Shown here: one piece after another, positions 14,613 to 23,908 of the stretch
Layout: each line of letters starts with the position of its first letter
Position numbering within the stretch: position 1 is the stretch's first letter
Notes under the pieces: model-generated
What the model was told of the DNA's origin: nothing
Seen by the model: the letters and a program-made list of their open reading frames with translations, nothing else
The model's database searches: none
Assembly (NCBI GenBank): GCA_016182905.1
Contig: JACPFR010000045.1
Location: 1-52,893 of the forward strand
From: Elusimicrobiota bacterium
GTDB lineage: Bacteria; Elusimicrobiota; Elusimicrobia; UBA1565; UBA9628
Length of the DNA: 52,893 bases
Reading direction: 5' to 3'
Position numbers and translations under genes: made by a program

Positions 14613-17600
14613 TCCCCCGGCGTCGCCAAGCGCTCGGTCAGGGCGCGCCGCGCGGTCTCCGAGCCGTCCTTGACCCGGGGCCGCGACACGGCCGCGCGAT
14701 AGAGCGCCGTCGCCTCGCCCCGGCGGTTCGACGCCTCGTACAGCGAGCCCAGGCTGAGATACGGCGCGAGGAAATCGGGGTCGAGCGCGATCGCCGCGGT
14801 CCAGTCCGCGATCGCCTCCTCGCGCCGGCCCATCAGCGCGTGCAGGACCCCGCGGTCGCTCCGCCAGCGCGCGTCGCCGGGACGGGCGCGCACGCGGAGG
14901 CCGACGGCCGCGAGCGCGCCGTCGTAGTCCCCCAGCGTCTGACGGAGGAGGATCAGGCGGCGCGCCTCACCCTCCCCGAGGCTCCCTCCCTGGACGCGCG
15001 CCAAATGAGCCGCGGCCGCGGCCCGGTCTCCCGCGGCGCAGGCGGCCTCCGCCCGGTCCAGCCATGAGGCGGCGGCGTCGCCCAGCCGCAGGGAGACGCG
15101 CGCCGCGCCCTCGAAGTCGCCCGACTCGCGATAGGCCCGCGCCAGGCTCCGCAGGCGCCGCGCGTCCAGCGCCGTCCCCTCCGCGAACGCCAGGCTCTCC
15201 CGGGCCGTCTCGCGGCGGCCGCCCTTCGCCGCCCGGACGGCCAGGTCGAGCAAGCCGTCGGCGTCGCGCGAGCCCCGCGCGCCCAGGCGCTTCAGGACGG
15301 CCAGCGCGCGCGCGTAGTCGCCGACGTCGCGATAGGCGTGGGCGAGGCCGCGCAGCTCCTCCGGCGGCAGGGCCCGGCTCCCGGCGAACGTCAGGTTCGC
15401 CAACGCCTCCGCGCGGCGGCTCTGCTTCGCCGCCCGGGCGGCGTTGTCCAGGAGCAGCCGGACGTCCTTCTCCCCGGCCATGTCCGTCCGCTTCATGACG
15501 GCGAGCGAACGTCCGTAGCCGCCGAGGTCCCGGTAGGAGACGGCCAGCCGCCTCAGCCTCTCCGGGTCCAGGTTCAGGCTCTCGGCGCGCGCCAGGGCGT
15601 CGAGCGCCTCCGCCTTGCGCCCGGCGCGCGCCGCGCGCGCCGCCATGTCCGTGAGCACGTCGGCTTCCCGAGGGCCGCTCGGCCCCGCCCGCGTCAAGAC
15701 GGCGGTCGCCTGGGAAAAGCGGCCCATGTCGCGGTAGACCAGAGCCACGTTCCTCAGCTTTTCCGGATCCGGGTCCAGGCTCTCTACGTACGCCAGGGCT
15801 TCGAGCGCCTCCGCTTCGCGCCCGGCGCGCGCCGCGAGCGCCGCGATGTCCGTGAGCAGATCGGCCTTCCAAACCCCTCCGGGTCCCGCCCCTTTCACGA
15901 GCGCCGTCGCCCGGGAATAACGGCCGACGTCGCGGTAGGCCAGGGCCAGTCTGCGCGTCTTCTCCGGCCCGAGGGCCGCCCCCTCGCCCGGCTCCCTCGA
16001 CTCCGCGGCGAAGGCCAGCAGCTGCAGGGCGGTCCGCCTCTGGTTTTCGTTCTTCGCGGCCGCGTCCAGGTCCAGCCAGGCCTCCGGCGACAGGTCCTTT
16101 CCGGCGAAGAGGAAGCCGGGGACCGCCGCGAGCCGCTCGATGAGCGCCGCGCGCCCCGTCTCCGGCCAGCTCGCGACGATCTCGAGGACGACGCCCGGAG
16201 CGGCGTCGCCCCGCCGGCCGGCCGCCTCCAGGACGGCGGCCGCCTCCGGGCCCCTGCCGCGCAGAGCGAGGACGGCGGCCCGCAGGACGCTCTCGCGAAG
16301 GTCGGCCATCACGGCGAACCCCCGGGGCCCCGGAGCCTCCAGGATCCGCGCGGCCGGGCCTCCGCCGGCCAGCAGAGCCCAGGCGCGATCGAGCTCCCGG
16401 TCCCGCCTCGGGTCCAGCGCGAAGGCGCGGGTCAGATCGCCGACGGCCAGGTCCGGGCGGCCGTCGCGGAGAAGGCGCAGGCCGCGCTCGGAGAGGAGCC
16501 AGGCGTCCCGCGGATGCCTCGCGATCTCGCGCTCGAGCGCCCGCTCCTCCCGCGCGCGCGCGGGGTACGCCAGCGCCAGCCCCTGCGCCCAGGCCGCGAC
16601 GCCCAGCAGCGGCGCGAGGACGGCGAACGCCGCCGCCGCGGCGGCCGCCGTCAGGCGCGCGGACGCCGGGCTCGTGCGCGCGGCGAGCAGGCCCGACGCC
16701 AGGACCGCGAGCAGCGGCCACCAGGGGACGAAGTAGTTCGCCTCGACCGGCATCAGGCAGTGGACCGCGAGGAAGTAGGCCGCCAGCAGCGCGACCTGCC
16801 GCCGGTCGTCGCGCCCGCGCCAGAGCCAGGCCGAGGCCGCGGCCGCGAGGACCAGCAGCGGCTTCAGGCTCGCCGCGTAAGCCGCGCGCTGGGCCGCCGA
16901 GGACAGGAAGCGCAGCGGATGGCTCAGGATCTCGGCGGCCGCCCACGCGAGGACGCTGCGGTCCGCGGAGAGCTCCGCGAGCTTCCGCGAATCCACGACC
17001 CCCATCGTGCGCACGAGGCCGAGCGCTCCCGTGATGACGTTGTCGTCGGCGCGGCCGTCCTCGAAGACGACCAGGCGTCCGGCGAGCCTCCAGTTCATGA
17101 CGATCCACGGGATCAGGAAGACGAACGGGACCAGGACGAGCGCGGCCGCGTCCCCCGGCCGCGAGACGCCCTCCCTCCGGCCGCGCGCCCATTCGTAGAG
17201 GGCCAGCGCGAGAGGGAACAGGGACAGCGGCGACAGGATGAGGAAGCCGGTCCCGAGCGCGGCCGCCGTCCAGAGGGTCGCCGCCCGGGACGGCGCCTGC
17301 GCCCGGCGCGCGAGGAAGCAGGCCGCGAGCAGGACGGCCGGGACGTAAAGCCAGCGCTCGCCGCCGGCATGGGGCGCGGGCATGAGGGCGTAGAGGAGCG
17401 CGGCGGCCGCGCCGCTCACGCCCGAGTACAGCGTCGCGCCCAGGGCGAAGACGAGGACCGCTCCGGCCGCGACGGCGGCGGAGCGGACCGCCGCGGCCGC
17501 GGAGGCGGTCATATGCCCGCAGAGGAAGGCGTTCGGCGCGGAATAGGCCGGCATCGCCCGGGCGACGCCGCGGACGGGGACGCCGTGGAGGAGGGCCTCG

Positions 17601-17743
17601 CCGCGCTCGACGTGGAAGTCGGACTCCGCGCGGCAGTACTCGTCGCGGGGAGCCTGCGCGACCGCTCGGGCCCGCGCGGCGAGCGCGGCGGCGGCGCAGG
17701 CCAGAAGGAGCGCCGCGGCGAGCGTCTCCCGGCGGCCCGTCAC
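14609..17743 (-). CDS. polytopic membrane protein with long C-terminal TPR region
   Basis: The product has 1044 residues from the GTG at 17743, overlapping the previous stop (GTGA). The first ~400 residues hold roughly ten hydrophobic helices with an early DEYCRAESDF loop, a layout reminiscent of GT-C (PMT-type) glycosyltransferases, although no catalytic motif is certain. From about 415 onwards it is TPR: a standard pair (DAWLLSERGLRLLRDGRPDLAV), five ~68-residue tandem units around YRDxGxYxxA, and a final classical TPR (DRGVLHALMGRREEAIADW). It is last in the nitrogenase-like cluster and could be an assembly or glycosylation factor; this is inference. Confidence 0.8.
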   Translation of the reverse strand: MTGRRETLAAALLLACAAAALAARARAVAQAPRDEYCRAESDFHVERGEALLHGVPVRGVARAMPAYSAPNAFLCGHMTASAAAAVRSAAVAAGAVLVFALGATLYSGVSGAAAALLYALMPAPHAGGERWLYVPAVLLAACFLARRAQAPSRAATLWTAAALGTGFLILSPLSLFPLALALYEWARGRREGVSRPGDAAALVLVPFVFLIPWIVMNWRLAGRLVVFEDGRADDNVITGALGLVRTMGVVDSRKLAELSADRSVLAWAAAEILSHPLRFLSSAAQRAAYAASLKPLLVLAAAASAWLWRGRDDRRQVALLAAYFLAVHCLMPVEANYFVPWWPLLAVLASGLLAARTSPASARLTAAAAAAAFAVLAPLLGVAAWAQGLALAYPARAREERALEREIARHPRDAWLLSERGLRLLRDGRPDLAVGDLTRAFALDPRRDRELDRAWALLAGGGPAARILEAPGPRGFAVMADLRESVLRAAVLALRGRGPEAAAVLEAAGRRGDAAPGVVLEIVASWPETGRAALIERLAAVPGFLFAGKDLSPEAWLDLDAAAKNENQRRTALQLLAFAAESREPGEGAALGPEKTRRLALAYRDVGRYSRATALVKGAGPGGVWKADLLTDIAALAARAGREAEALEALAYVESLDPDPEKLRNVALVYRDMGRFSQATAVLTRAGPSGPREADVLTDMAARAARAGRKAEALDALARAESLNLDPERLRRLAVSYRDLGGYGRSLAVMKRTDMAGEKDVRLLLDNAARAAKQSRRAEALANLTFAGSRALPPEELRGLAHAYRDVGDYARALAVLKRLGARGSRDADGLLDLAVRAAKGGRRETARESLAFAEGTALDARRLRSLARAYRESGDFEGAARVSLRLGDAAASWLDRAEAACAAGDRAAAAAHLARVQGGSLGEGEARRLILLRQTLGDYDGALAAVGLRVRARPGDARWRSDRGVLHALMGRREEAIADWTAAIALDPDFLAPYLSLGSLYEASNRRGEATALYRAAVSRPRVKDGSETARRALTERLATPGD
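15090..15990 (-). repeat. five tandem ~200-bp units encoding TPR-like repeats
   Basis: Within the membrane TPR gene the segment encoding YRDVGRYSRA, YRDMGRFSQA, YRDLGGYGRS, YRDVGDYARA and YRESGDFEGA recurs about every 200 bp (near 15920, 15720, 15515, 15315 and 15115). Each unit also repeats GR-x-x-EAL-x-x-LA and DPE-x-LR blocks. Nucleotide similarity between units is high, suggesting recent duplication. Confidence 0.75.
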
Positions 17744-18990
17744 GCCGCCGCCCGCACGGGGCGCAGCGCCCCCAGGCCGTAGAGGCCCGCGTACGGGGCC
17801 GGGACGCCGACGCAGCGCCGGTCGTAGCGGCACTCGCGGCAGGACGGCCGCTTCGCGCGCCCGATGACGCCCTCCTCCCCGGGGAACGCCTCGGCGTAGC
17901 GCACGCGATCCTGGGGCAGCGGCCGCGGCGACGCGTGCCGCGCGGGCCGGTCCGTCAGGCAGGCCGGGAAGGAGCTCTCCCCTCCCGAGCGGGAGACCGG
18001 CAGGCCCGCCGCGCGGCAGCGGGCGAGCGCCCGGCGCAGGAAGGGCGCGGCCTCCTCGAGCGCGACCGTCCAGGAGGGGGCCTTCTGATGGCCGGCCTCG
18101 TTGATCATCGAGAAATAGAAGCCCGGCCGCCCGCGCCCCCGGCCGCCGCGCAGCGCGGCGACGAAATCGACGAGCCCGGGCAGGTCGCGGTAGTTGCGCG
18201 CGTTGACGACGACGTTGACGGTGACGCTCAAGCCGGGGACGCGCAGCAGGCGCCCGAGCCCGGCCGCGGCGCGGGCGTGCTGACCGCGGCTGCCGGTGAT
18301 CGCGTCGTAGGCGGCGGGCACGTGGGAGTGGAACGAGAACAGATAGGTCCTCACGCCCAGGCGGACCAGCTCCTCGAGCAGGCCGGGCCGGTCCAGGTAC
18401 ACGCCGTTGGTCTGCAGCACGAAGCGGCGGAAGCCGCGCGCGCGCGCCGCGGCCACGATCCGGGGCAGGCGCGGGTCGGCGGCCGGCTCGCCGCCGGATA
18501 TCGTCAGCTCCCCCCGCGGGCCCGCGCGGCGCGCCAGCGCGTCGAGCTCGCGCTCGATCGACGCGGCGTCGGCGCCGCGCCCCGTCAGCGGCACGAAGCA
18601 GAACGGGCATCTCTGGTTGCAGGCGAACGTGGTCCGCAGGAGCAGGTCGCGGCCCTCCTGCCCCTCATGGGCCTCGGCCAGAGCCGCGCCCCGCGCCGGC
18701 CGCGGCGCGCGGCGGCGGAGGGATTCCACCAGCAGGTCGAGCGCCGCCCGCAGCTCGACGAGGCCGTCCTTCTCGCCGGCCCGGAGGCGGACGCCGCGCG
18801 CCGGCGCGGCGCGCAGGCGCGACCCCGGGGTCAGGGCTCTCGCCGCCGAGGCCGGGGCGGAGAACCCGCACAGGGCGCGGCTCTGGCCCGCCCGGCCGAC
18901 GCTGAAATGGAGCACGCCCCCCTCCGCCCGGCGGCGCAGGACCCAGCCGAGGCGGGCGAGCACGGCGCGCACGGCCTCGGGGGCGTTCAC
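17740..18990 (-). CDS. radical SAM protein with GWxL-type N-terminal domain and C-terminal Cys motif
   Basis: The product has 416 residues from the GTG at 18990 (GTGA overlap). An N-terminal ~100-residue domain beginning near LARLGWVLRR resembles the leading domain of the cluster's NifD-like proteins. The radical SAM core follows with C124, C128 and C131 (ACNQRCPFC), ISGGEP and LQTNGV. The C-terminus SCRECRYDRRCVGV (C384, C387, C393) is a SPASM/twitch-like site for an auxiliary Fe-S cluster. It is a paralogue of the protein at 46447-47781, sharing the entire layout including the closing Y-x-x-x-YG-x-GAL. Substrate unknown. Confidence 0.88.
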   Translation of the reverse strand: MNAPEAVRAVLARLGWVLRRRAEGGVLHFSVGRAGQSRALCGFSAPASAARALTPGSRLRAAPARGVRLRAGEKDGLVELRAALDLLVESLRRRAPRPARGAALAEAHEGQEGRDLLLRTTFACNQRCPFCFVPLTGRGADAASIERELDALARRAGPRGELTISGGEPAADPRLPRIVAAARARGFRRFVLQTNGVYLDRPGLLEELVRLGVRTYLFSFHSHVPAAYDAITGSRGQHARAAAGLGRLLRVPGLSVTVNVVVNARNYRDLPGLVDFVAALRGGRGRGRPGFYFSMINEAGHQKAPSWTVALEEAAPFLRRALARCRAAGLPVSRSGGESSFPACLTDRPARHASPRPLPQDRVRYAEAFPGEEGVIGRAKRPSCRECRYDRRCVGVPAPYAGLYGLGALRPVRAAA

Positions 18991-19961
18991 AGCGGCGTCA
19001 GCTCCCCGAAGCCGTACAGCTCGCCGTAGCTGCCCCAGACGCCCTCGCAGCGGTCGCGATGCGCGCAGCGGCCGCACTCCGGGCCCTTGGCCTTGAGGGT
19101 GTCCTTCTTCTTCTCCTGCCAGACGAAGCGGTCGGGCATCGGGCCCCTCTTCGTGGCCATGCTCACGTCGTTGTCGGGGTCGAAGCCCGCCTCGTCGAGG
19201 TACTTGGCGGAGAGATGCTCGAACAGCGAGCCTTTCACGCCGGCCAGAAGGAGCGCGCATTTCGGGATCCCGCCGAAGGTCAGGTGGCCGCGCGGGCGCT
19301 TCTCGTTGAGCAGCATGATCCGGACGACCTTCGGCATAGCCTCCTTGAAGGACGGGATCCAGCGCCGGTCGTCCCGCGCCTCGCCCTGCGGCCAGATGTA
19401 GTTGAAGCGGATGTCGTCGAGGCCCAGCGCCCCGAAGAAGGCGACGTACTCCTCCATGTCGTCGAGGTTCGGCCGGCAGAGGACGGGGTTCAGCGCGATG
19501 TTGTCGCGCATGGCGCCCTCGGCCTTCAGCGCGAGGAGGTTGCGGATCCCCGCGATCTTGCGGGAGAGGTTGCCGGGCACGCCGGTGATGAGGCCGTCCT
19601 CGATCTCAGGACGATGGCTGTGGACGGAGATGGTCGCGCGCGTGAGCCCCGCCGCCGCCAGGTCGGCGCAGAACGAGGGGTCGGAGAGGCGCGTGCCGTT
19701 CGTGCAGATCGCGAGCCGGTCGTAGCCGATCGACTTCGCGTAGGCGAGCGACTCGACGATGTGCGGATAGACGGTCGGTTCCCCGCCCAGGAAGCCCGCG
19801 CTGCGGCAGCCCTGCTCGCGGAAGTGGCGCAGCTCCTCCCGGACCCGGTCCGGCCCGGCCCACGGCTCGTGATGGTCGCGGTTCATGCTGCTCATGCAGA
19901 ACGCGCAGAGGTTGTTGCACAGCGTGCCGAGATGGATCTCGACGCGGCGCGCGTCGGTCAT
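18987..19961 (-). CDS. radical SAM protein, C-terminal Cys motif
   Basis: The product has 324 residues. The radical SAM cysteines C15, C19 and C22 (LCNNLCAFC) are at the extreme N-terminus, then FLGGEPTVYP and ICTNGTRLS. The C-terminus carries C296, C299 and C305 in ECGRCAHRDRCEGV, followed by YGELYGFGEL. This is the same tail as in the radical SAM proteins at 17740 and 46447, but it lacks their leading domain. ATGA overlap at 19961 with the methylase gene. The shared tail suggests that the three act on related substrates or dock on the same partner. Confidence 0.88.
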   Translation of the reverse strand: MTDARRVEIHLGTLCNNLCAFCMSSMNRDHHEPWAGPDRVREELRHFREQGCRSAGFLGGEPTVYPHIVESLAYAKSIGYDRLAICTNGTRLSDPSFCADLAAAGLTRATISVHSHRPEIEDGLITGVPGNLSRKIAGIRNLLALKAEGAMRDNIALNPVLCRPNLDDMEEYVAFFGALGLDDIRFNYIWPQGEARDDRRWIPSFKEAMPKVVRIMLLNEKRPRGHLTFGGIPKCALLLAGVKGSLFEHLSAKYLDEAGFDPDNDVSMATKRGPMPDRFVWQEKKKDTLKAKGPECGRCAHRDRCEGVWGSYGELYGFGELTPL

Positions 19962-20704
19962 GCGGCCGCCTCGCGCGGGTGGACCATGAGAGCCACGTCG
20001 GAGATGTCCTTCCAGGGGATCCGGTCCGCCTCCGTCAGCCACTCGCGGCAGCCCAAGGTGATCATGCGGTCGGCGTACGGGAATTTCGAGCGCGGCACCT
20101 TGGTCAGGTCGAAGAAGGCGGTGACGGCGCGCCCGCCGACGGCCGGCTCCATGGCCTTCATGCACTCCTTGAACTGGCTCAGGCCGAGGAAGACGAACAC
20201 GGGCTCGTCCTCGCGGCGGACGGCCTCGAGGAGCGAGGAGTCCGCGCCGCCCCTCGGCCCCGAGGAGAGATAGATGAGGAAGGTCCCGCGGTTGTGCGCG
20301 CCGGTCCAGTCCACCCCGCTCAGCGAGAGCATCGTGGCGAGGATCGAGGCCCCCGCCAGCGCCGTGATCGGGACCTCGCGCGCGCGCAGGCTCTTGACCA
20401 GCCAGGCGCCGGGGTCGATGAAGCAGGGGATGCCCCCCGAGCAGATCAGGGCCACGTCCTCCTTCTCCAGGAGGGCCAGGACCTTCTTCATGTACCCGGG
20501 GTCCGCCTTCTCCGGTATCGGGAGGAACTCCTTGCCGCGGCAGTCGATGCCGAGGTCCTTCTCGAACTGGGCCTTGGTGAGAGCGGGCTCCTCGGCGAGG
20601 AAGACGCGCATCCGGCGCGCGGCCTGCGCCGCGTGGACGGTGATGTCGCGCATGTTCCCGATGTGCCACGGGATCAGGAAGAAGGCGTGCTCGTTCGTTC
20701 TCAT
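19958..20704 (-). CDS. tetrapyrrole methylase (RsmI-like) family protein
   Basis: The product has 248 residues. RVFLAEEP near residue 33 and the block ALICSGGIPCFIDPGAWLVK followed by PITALAGASILATMLSLSG match the SAM-dependent tetrapyrrole methylase fold. The closest layout is RsmI, where the block reads DAGTPGISDPG...PGPSAL. RsmI methylates 16S rRNA while relatives methylate porphyrinoids in cobalamin and sirohaem synthesis. The altered loop (GGIPCF) and position in the cluster favour a dedicated substrate, perhaps a tetrapyrrole, but sequence alone cannot say. ATGA overlaps on both sides. Confidence 0.82.
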   Translation of the reverse strand: MRTNEHAFFLIPWHIGNMRDITVHAAQAARRMRVFLAEEPALTKAQFEKDLGIDCRGKEFLPIPEKADPGYMKKVLALLEKEDVALICSGGIPCFIDPGAWLVKSLRAREVPITALAGASILATMLSLSGVDWTGAHNRGTFLIYLSSGPRGGADSSLLEAVRREDEPVFVFLGLSQFKECMKAMEPAVGGRAVTAFFDLTKVPRSKFPYADRMITLGCREWLTEADRIPWKDISDVALMVHPREAAA

Positions 20705-22449
20705 GTCGGTCGGTTCATCCAGATCGGCTGGACGTAGTTCTCCCAGCGCCGTATCCCCTTGGCCCACTCGAGACCGGACGCCATCAGTCGCCTCATCTGC
20801 TCGCGCGTCATGCCCTCGCGCGTGAACGGGATGCCGAGCCGCGTCATCAGGAAATCGAGCATCTTCTGCGACGCGACGGAGACGTCCTCCGCCATGCCCG
20901 CCTCGTCGCCGAGCGCGTCGCGCAGCAGTCCGCGGTTGAAATGGGCCCAGAAGCTGCGCGGGCCGCGCTTGACGACGGCCTCGATGTCGCGCATCGCCTC
21001 CGCGGGGCGGCCCATGACCCGGTAGGCCTCGGCCCGCCAGGCCAGGGCCTCGAAGTCCTTCGGGTCGTGCGCGACGGCGCGGTCGAGGTCGGCGAGCGCC
21101 TCGCCGAGGCGGCCCAGCTTCAGGAGGGCCGCCCCCCTCCAGCCGAAGACGAAGGTCTCCGCTCCGCGCGCGACGGCCGCGTCGAGCTTCTCGAGGGCCC
21201 GCTCGTACTCCCCGAGCCACAGCAGGACCTCGCCGTGCCACGTCAGGACCTCGCCCTCGAGGCCGGGGCCGCAGGTCTCCAGCGCGAGGTCGAACTCGCC
21301 GAGCCCCGTCGCCGTGTCGCCGCGCGCCATGTAGGCCTCCGCCATCCGGCAGCGCACCCACCAATGCGACGGCGCGCGGCTCAGGATGTCGCGGCTGATC
21401 TCGATGGCGCCGTCGAAGTCGAGCGCGCCGAGCTTGACGAGCACGAAGGACTGCCACATCCAGGAGTAGCGCCCGGAGTCGAGCGAGCGCAGCTTCGCGT
21501 ACACCTGCATCGCCTCGGCGTTGAGGGCGCGGGCGCAGAGGAGGATGGCGCGGTAATAGGCGAACCACTCCGGGAACTCGCCGCCGCGCTCCTCCTCGCC
21601 CATGAGGCGCAGCTCCTCCGACACGAACGAGTCCTCCGCCACCGCGCGGCGGATCATGCGCCACCAGGGCCACATCAGCTGGCCCGGCGACTCGAACCGG
21701 CCGAACTTGTCGAGGACGGCCTCCCCCAGGCGGAAGGCCGCCGCGTGCCGCCGCGCGCACATCAGCGCGGAGAACACCTGCGGCCAGTCGACGGCGAGCT
21801 TGTCGCCGGGGCCGGCGCGGGCGACGCCGTCGAGCACCGCCCGCTCCAGGTCCGGGTCGTACCGCCCCTCGGAGAGCAGGCGGAAGAGGAGGTCGATGCG
21901 GGAGCTCTCGTCGTCCCTGCGGGCCGCGCGGAAGGAGGCCGCGAGCTCGGCGCCCGCGTCCTCGCGGCGGCCCCGCGTCAGCAGGACCTCGACGAGCAGC
22001 GAGCGGGCGCCGGGGGCCGGCGCCGCGCCGGACAGCGCGGACCGGGCCGCCTCCTCGACGCGGTCGAGGACGCCGGCCGCGGCCGCCCTCTCCGCCAGCG
22101 CGCGGCGGAAATCGGAGAACTCCAAGAGGGCGAACAGCCCGGCGGCGGGGCCGGCGAGCGCCCGGGACGCGGCCTCGGCCATGACCTCGCGCGCCTCGTC
22201 GAGGCGGCCGCCCTCCTCCAGGAGCCGGTAGAGCTCGGGCGCGCCCCTCGCGTCCTCCCTCATCGCCTTGCGGTAGAACCCCTCGGCCTGGCCCGGGCAG
22301 CCGCGCCTCTCCTCGATGCGCCCCATCCACTGGAAGATCTCCCAGGGCGCCGCGCCGGCGGCCGCCATGCGCTTCAGGGCGCTCGCCGCCTCCTTGACGC
22401 GTCCGGCCGTCAGGTGGGACTCGACCTCGACGTAGGGGCTCTCAGCCAC
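20701..22449 (-). CDS. TPR-repeat protein (paralogue A)
   Basis: The product has 582 residues, all helical, no signal peptide. The C-terminal half has canonical TPRs such as WHGEVLLWLGEYERALEKLD, WRGAALLKLGRLGEALADLD and WRAEAYRVMGRPAEAMRDIE. A middle section (VDWPQVFSALMCARRHAAAF, then LMWPWWRMIRRA) is shared with the next protein. The tail GLEWAKGIRRWENYVQPIWMNR closely parallels the tail of 22442-23908, so the two are paralogues and probably bind the same kind of partner. A scaffold or chaperone for the nitrogenase-like enzymes is plausible. The start overlaps the preceding gene by eight bases. Confidence 0.85.
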   Translation of the reverse strand: MAESPYVEVESHLTAGRVKEAASALKRMAAAGAAPWEIFQWMGRIEERRGCPGQAEGFYRKAMREDARGAPELYRLLEEGGRLDEAREVMAEAASRALAGPAAGLFALLEFSDFRRALAERAAAAGVLDRVEEAARSALSGAAPAPGARSLLVEVLLTRGRREDAGAELAASFRAARRDDESSRIDLLFRLLSEGRYDPDLERAVLDGVARAGPGDKLAVDWPQVFSALMCARRHAAAFRLGEAVLDKFGRFESPGQLMWPWWRMIRRAVAEDSFVSEELRLMGEEERGGEFPEWFAYYRAILLCARALNAEAMQVYAKLRSLDSGRYSWMWQSFVLVKLGALDFDGAIEISRDILSRAPSHWWVRCRMAEAYMARGDTATGLGEFDLALETCGPGLEGEVLTWHGEVLLWLGEYERALEKLDAAVARGAETFVFGWRGAALLKLGRLGEALADLDRAVAHDPKDFEALAWRAEAYRVMGRPAEAMRDIEAVVKRGPRSFWAHFNRGLLRDALGDEAGMAEDVSVASQKMLDFLMTRLGIPFTREGMTREQMRRLMASGLEWAKGIRRWENYVQPIWMNRPT

Positions 22450-23908
22450 GCGCCCCCAGCCAGATCGCGTTCAGGTAGCTCTCCGGGCGGCGTATCCCCT
22501 TGGCGCGCCTCAGCCCCCTCTCGAGGACGGCGCGCATCTCCGCGCGCCCCGGGGCGCCCGCCTTCGGCCCGCGCAGGGCGGAGGCGAGCTCCGGCGGGAT
22601 CCGCGCGAAATCGGCGGCCATGCCCTCCGCGTCGCCCGCGTCGTCCCGCGCGAGGGCGCGGTTGAAGTAGGCCCACGCGTAGCGCGGGTCGAGCTCGAGC
22701 GCGCGGTCGAGGGCGCGCAGCGCCTCGGCGGTGCGCCCCATCAGCCGCAGCGCCTCGCCCCGCCACAGGTGCGCCTCGAGATCCTGAGGGTCGGTCGCGA
22801 CGGCCGCGTCGAGGTCCGCGAGGGCCTTGCGGCGCTCGCCCAGCTTCAGATAAGCGGCCCCGCGCCAGCAGTGGACCCAGATCCGGGTCCCGATGGCCGC
22901 GCCCTCGTCGAGCTTCCTCAGGGCCGCGCGGTAGCGCCCCGCCCAGAGGAGCGCCGCGCCGTGCCAGGTCGTGACCGCGCGAAGGGCCCGGACGTCCGAC
23001 GCGGCCGCGGCGGCGCGCCCGAACTCCGCGAGGCCGCGGGGGACGTCGCCGTCGGCCATGTGCGCCTCGGCCAGGCGGCACTGGAACCACCAGTAGTCCG
23101 GCGCGTGCCGCAGGAGGGCGCGGCACTCGGCGATCGTCCACTCGAGGTCGCCCGCCATCAGGCGCTGCATGACGAAGGCGTGGTGCATCATCGCGTAGCG
23201 CGCGTCGCGCGCGCGCCGGATCCGCGCGTACTCGGCCATGGCCGGCGCGTTCTCGCCCAGGCCGAGCAGGAGCACGCCCCGGAGGTACGCGAACCAGACC
23301 TCGAAGCCGCCGCCCCTCCCCGCCCGCCGCACGCGCTCGAGCTCCGCGGCGCAGAACGCCGTCTTCCCGGCCGAGGCGCGGGAGGAGACGCCGTGCCACC
23401 AAGGCCACAGGAAGCCGTTGGCGAACGGCAGGCGCGCGGACCGGCTCAGCATCTCCTCGCCGAGGCCGAACGCCTGGCGGTACCGGCGCGCGCAGAGCAG
23501 CGCCGAGAAGACGTCGGGCCAGAAGGACTCCCCCTCCTCGCGGGAGGCGGCGGCGGCCGTCTTGAGCGCGCGGACCGCCTCCGCGTATCTCCGGCCCTCG
23601 AGGAAGGAGTGGATCAAGACGAGGTTGGGGTTCCCGCCGCCCTCGAGCTTGCCGCGCAGGCGGGACAGGGCCGCCTCGCCCTCCGCCCGCGGCCAGCCCA
23701 GCGCCATCGCGCGCGCGAGATGCTCCGCGGACTCCTCCAGGCGGCCGCAGCCCTCGAGGAAGCGGGCGAGCTCCCGGTGCAGGGAGTCGAACCCCGGATT
23801 GGCGTCGAGCGCGAGGCGATAGGCCGCCTCCGCCTCGTCCAGGCGCCCCCGGCCTTCCTCGCGCTTTCCCCTCTCGAGGAACGCCGCCCACGAGGGAGAC
23901 TCAGTCAT
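22442..23908 (-). CDS. TPR-repeat protein (paralogue B)
   Basis: The product has 488 residues, soluble and helical. It opens with a TPR (LEAEAAYRLALDANPGF-type: DEAEAAYRLALDANPGF) and ends with several more (WRGAAYLKLGERRKALADLD, WRGEALRLMGRTAEALRALD, YFNRALARDDAGDAEG). The middle PDVFSALLCARRYRQAFGLG and LWPWWHGVSSRA segments and the tail LRRAKGIRRPESYLNAIWLG match paralogue A. It lies directly behind the NifK-like gene at 23901, overlapping it by eight bases. No catalytic motif is seen. Confidence 0.85.
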   Translation of the reverse strand: MTESPSWAAFLERGKREEGRGRLDEAEAAYRLALDANPGFDSLHRELARFLEGCGRLEESAEHLARAMALGWPRAEGEAALSRLRGKLEGGGNPNLVLIHSFLEGRRYAEAVRALKTAAAASREEGESFWPDVFSALLCARRYRQAFGLGEEMLSRSARLPFANGFLWPWWHGVSSRASAGKTAFCAAELERVRRAGRGGGFEVWFAYLRGVLLLGLGENAPAMAEYARIRRARDARYAMMHHAFVMQRLMAGDLEWTIAECRALLRHAPDYWWFQCRLAEAHMADGDVPRGLAEFGRAAAAASDVRALRAVTTWHGAALLWAGRYRAALRKLDEGAAIGTRIWVHCWRGAAYLKLGERRKALADLDAAVATDPQDLEAHLWRGEALRLMGRTAEALRALDRALELDPRYAWAYFNRALARDDAGDAEGMAADFARIPPELASALRGPKAGAPGRAEMRAVLERGLRRAKGIRRPESYLNAIWLGARG

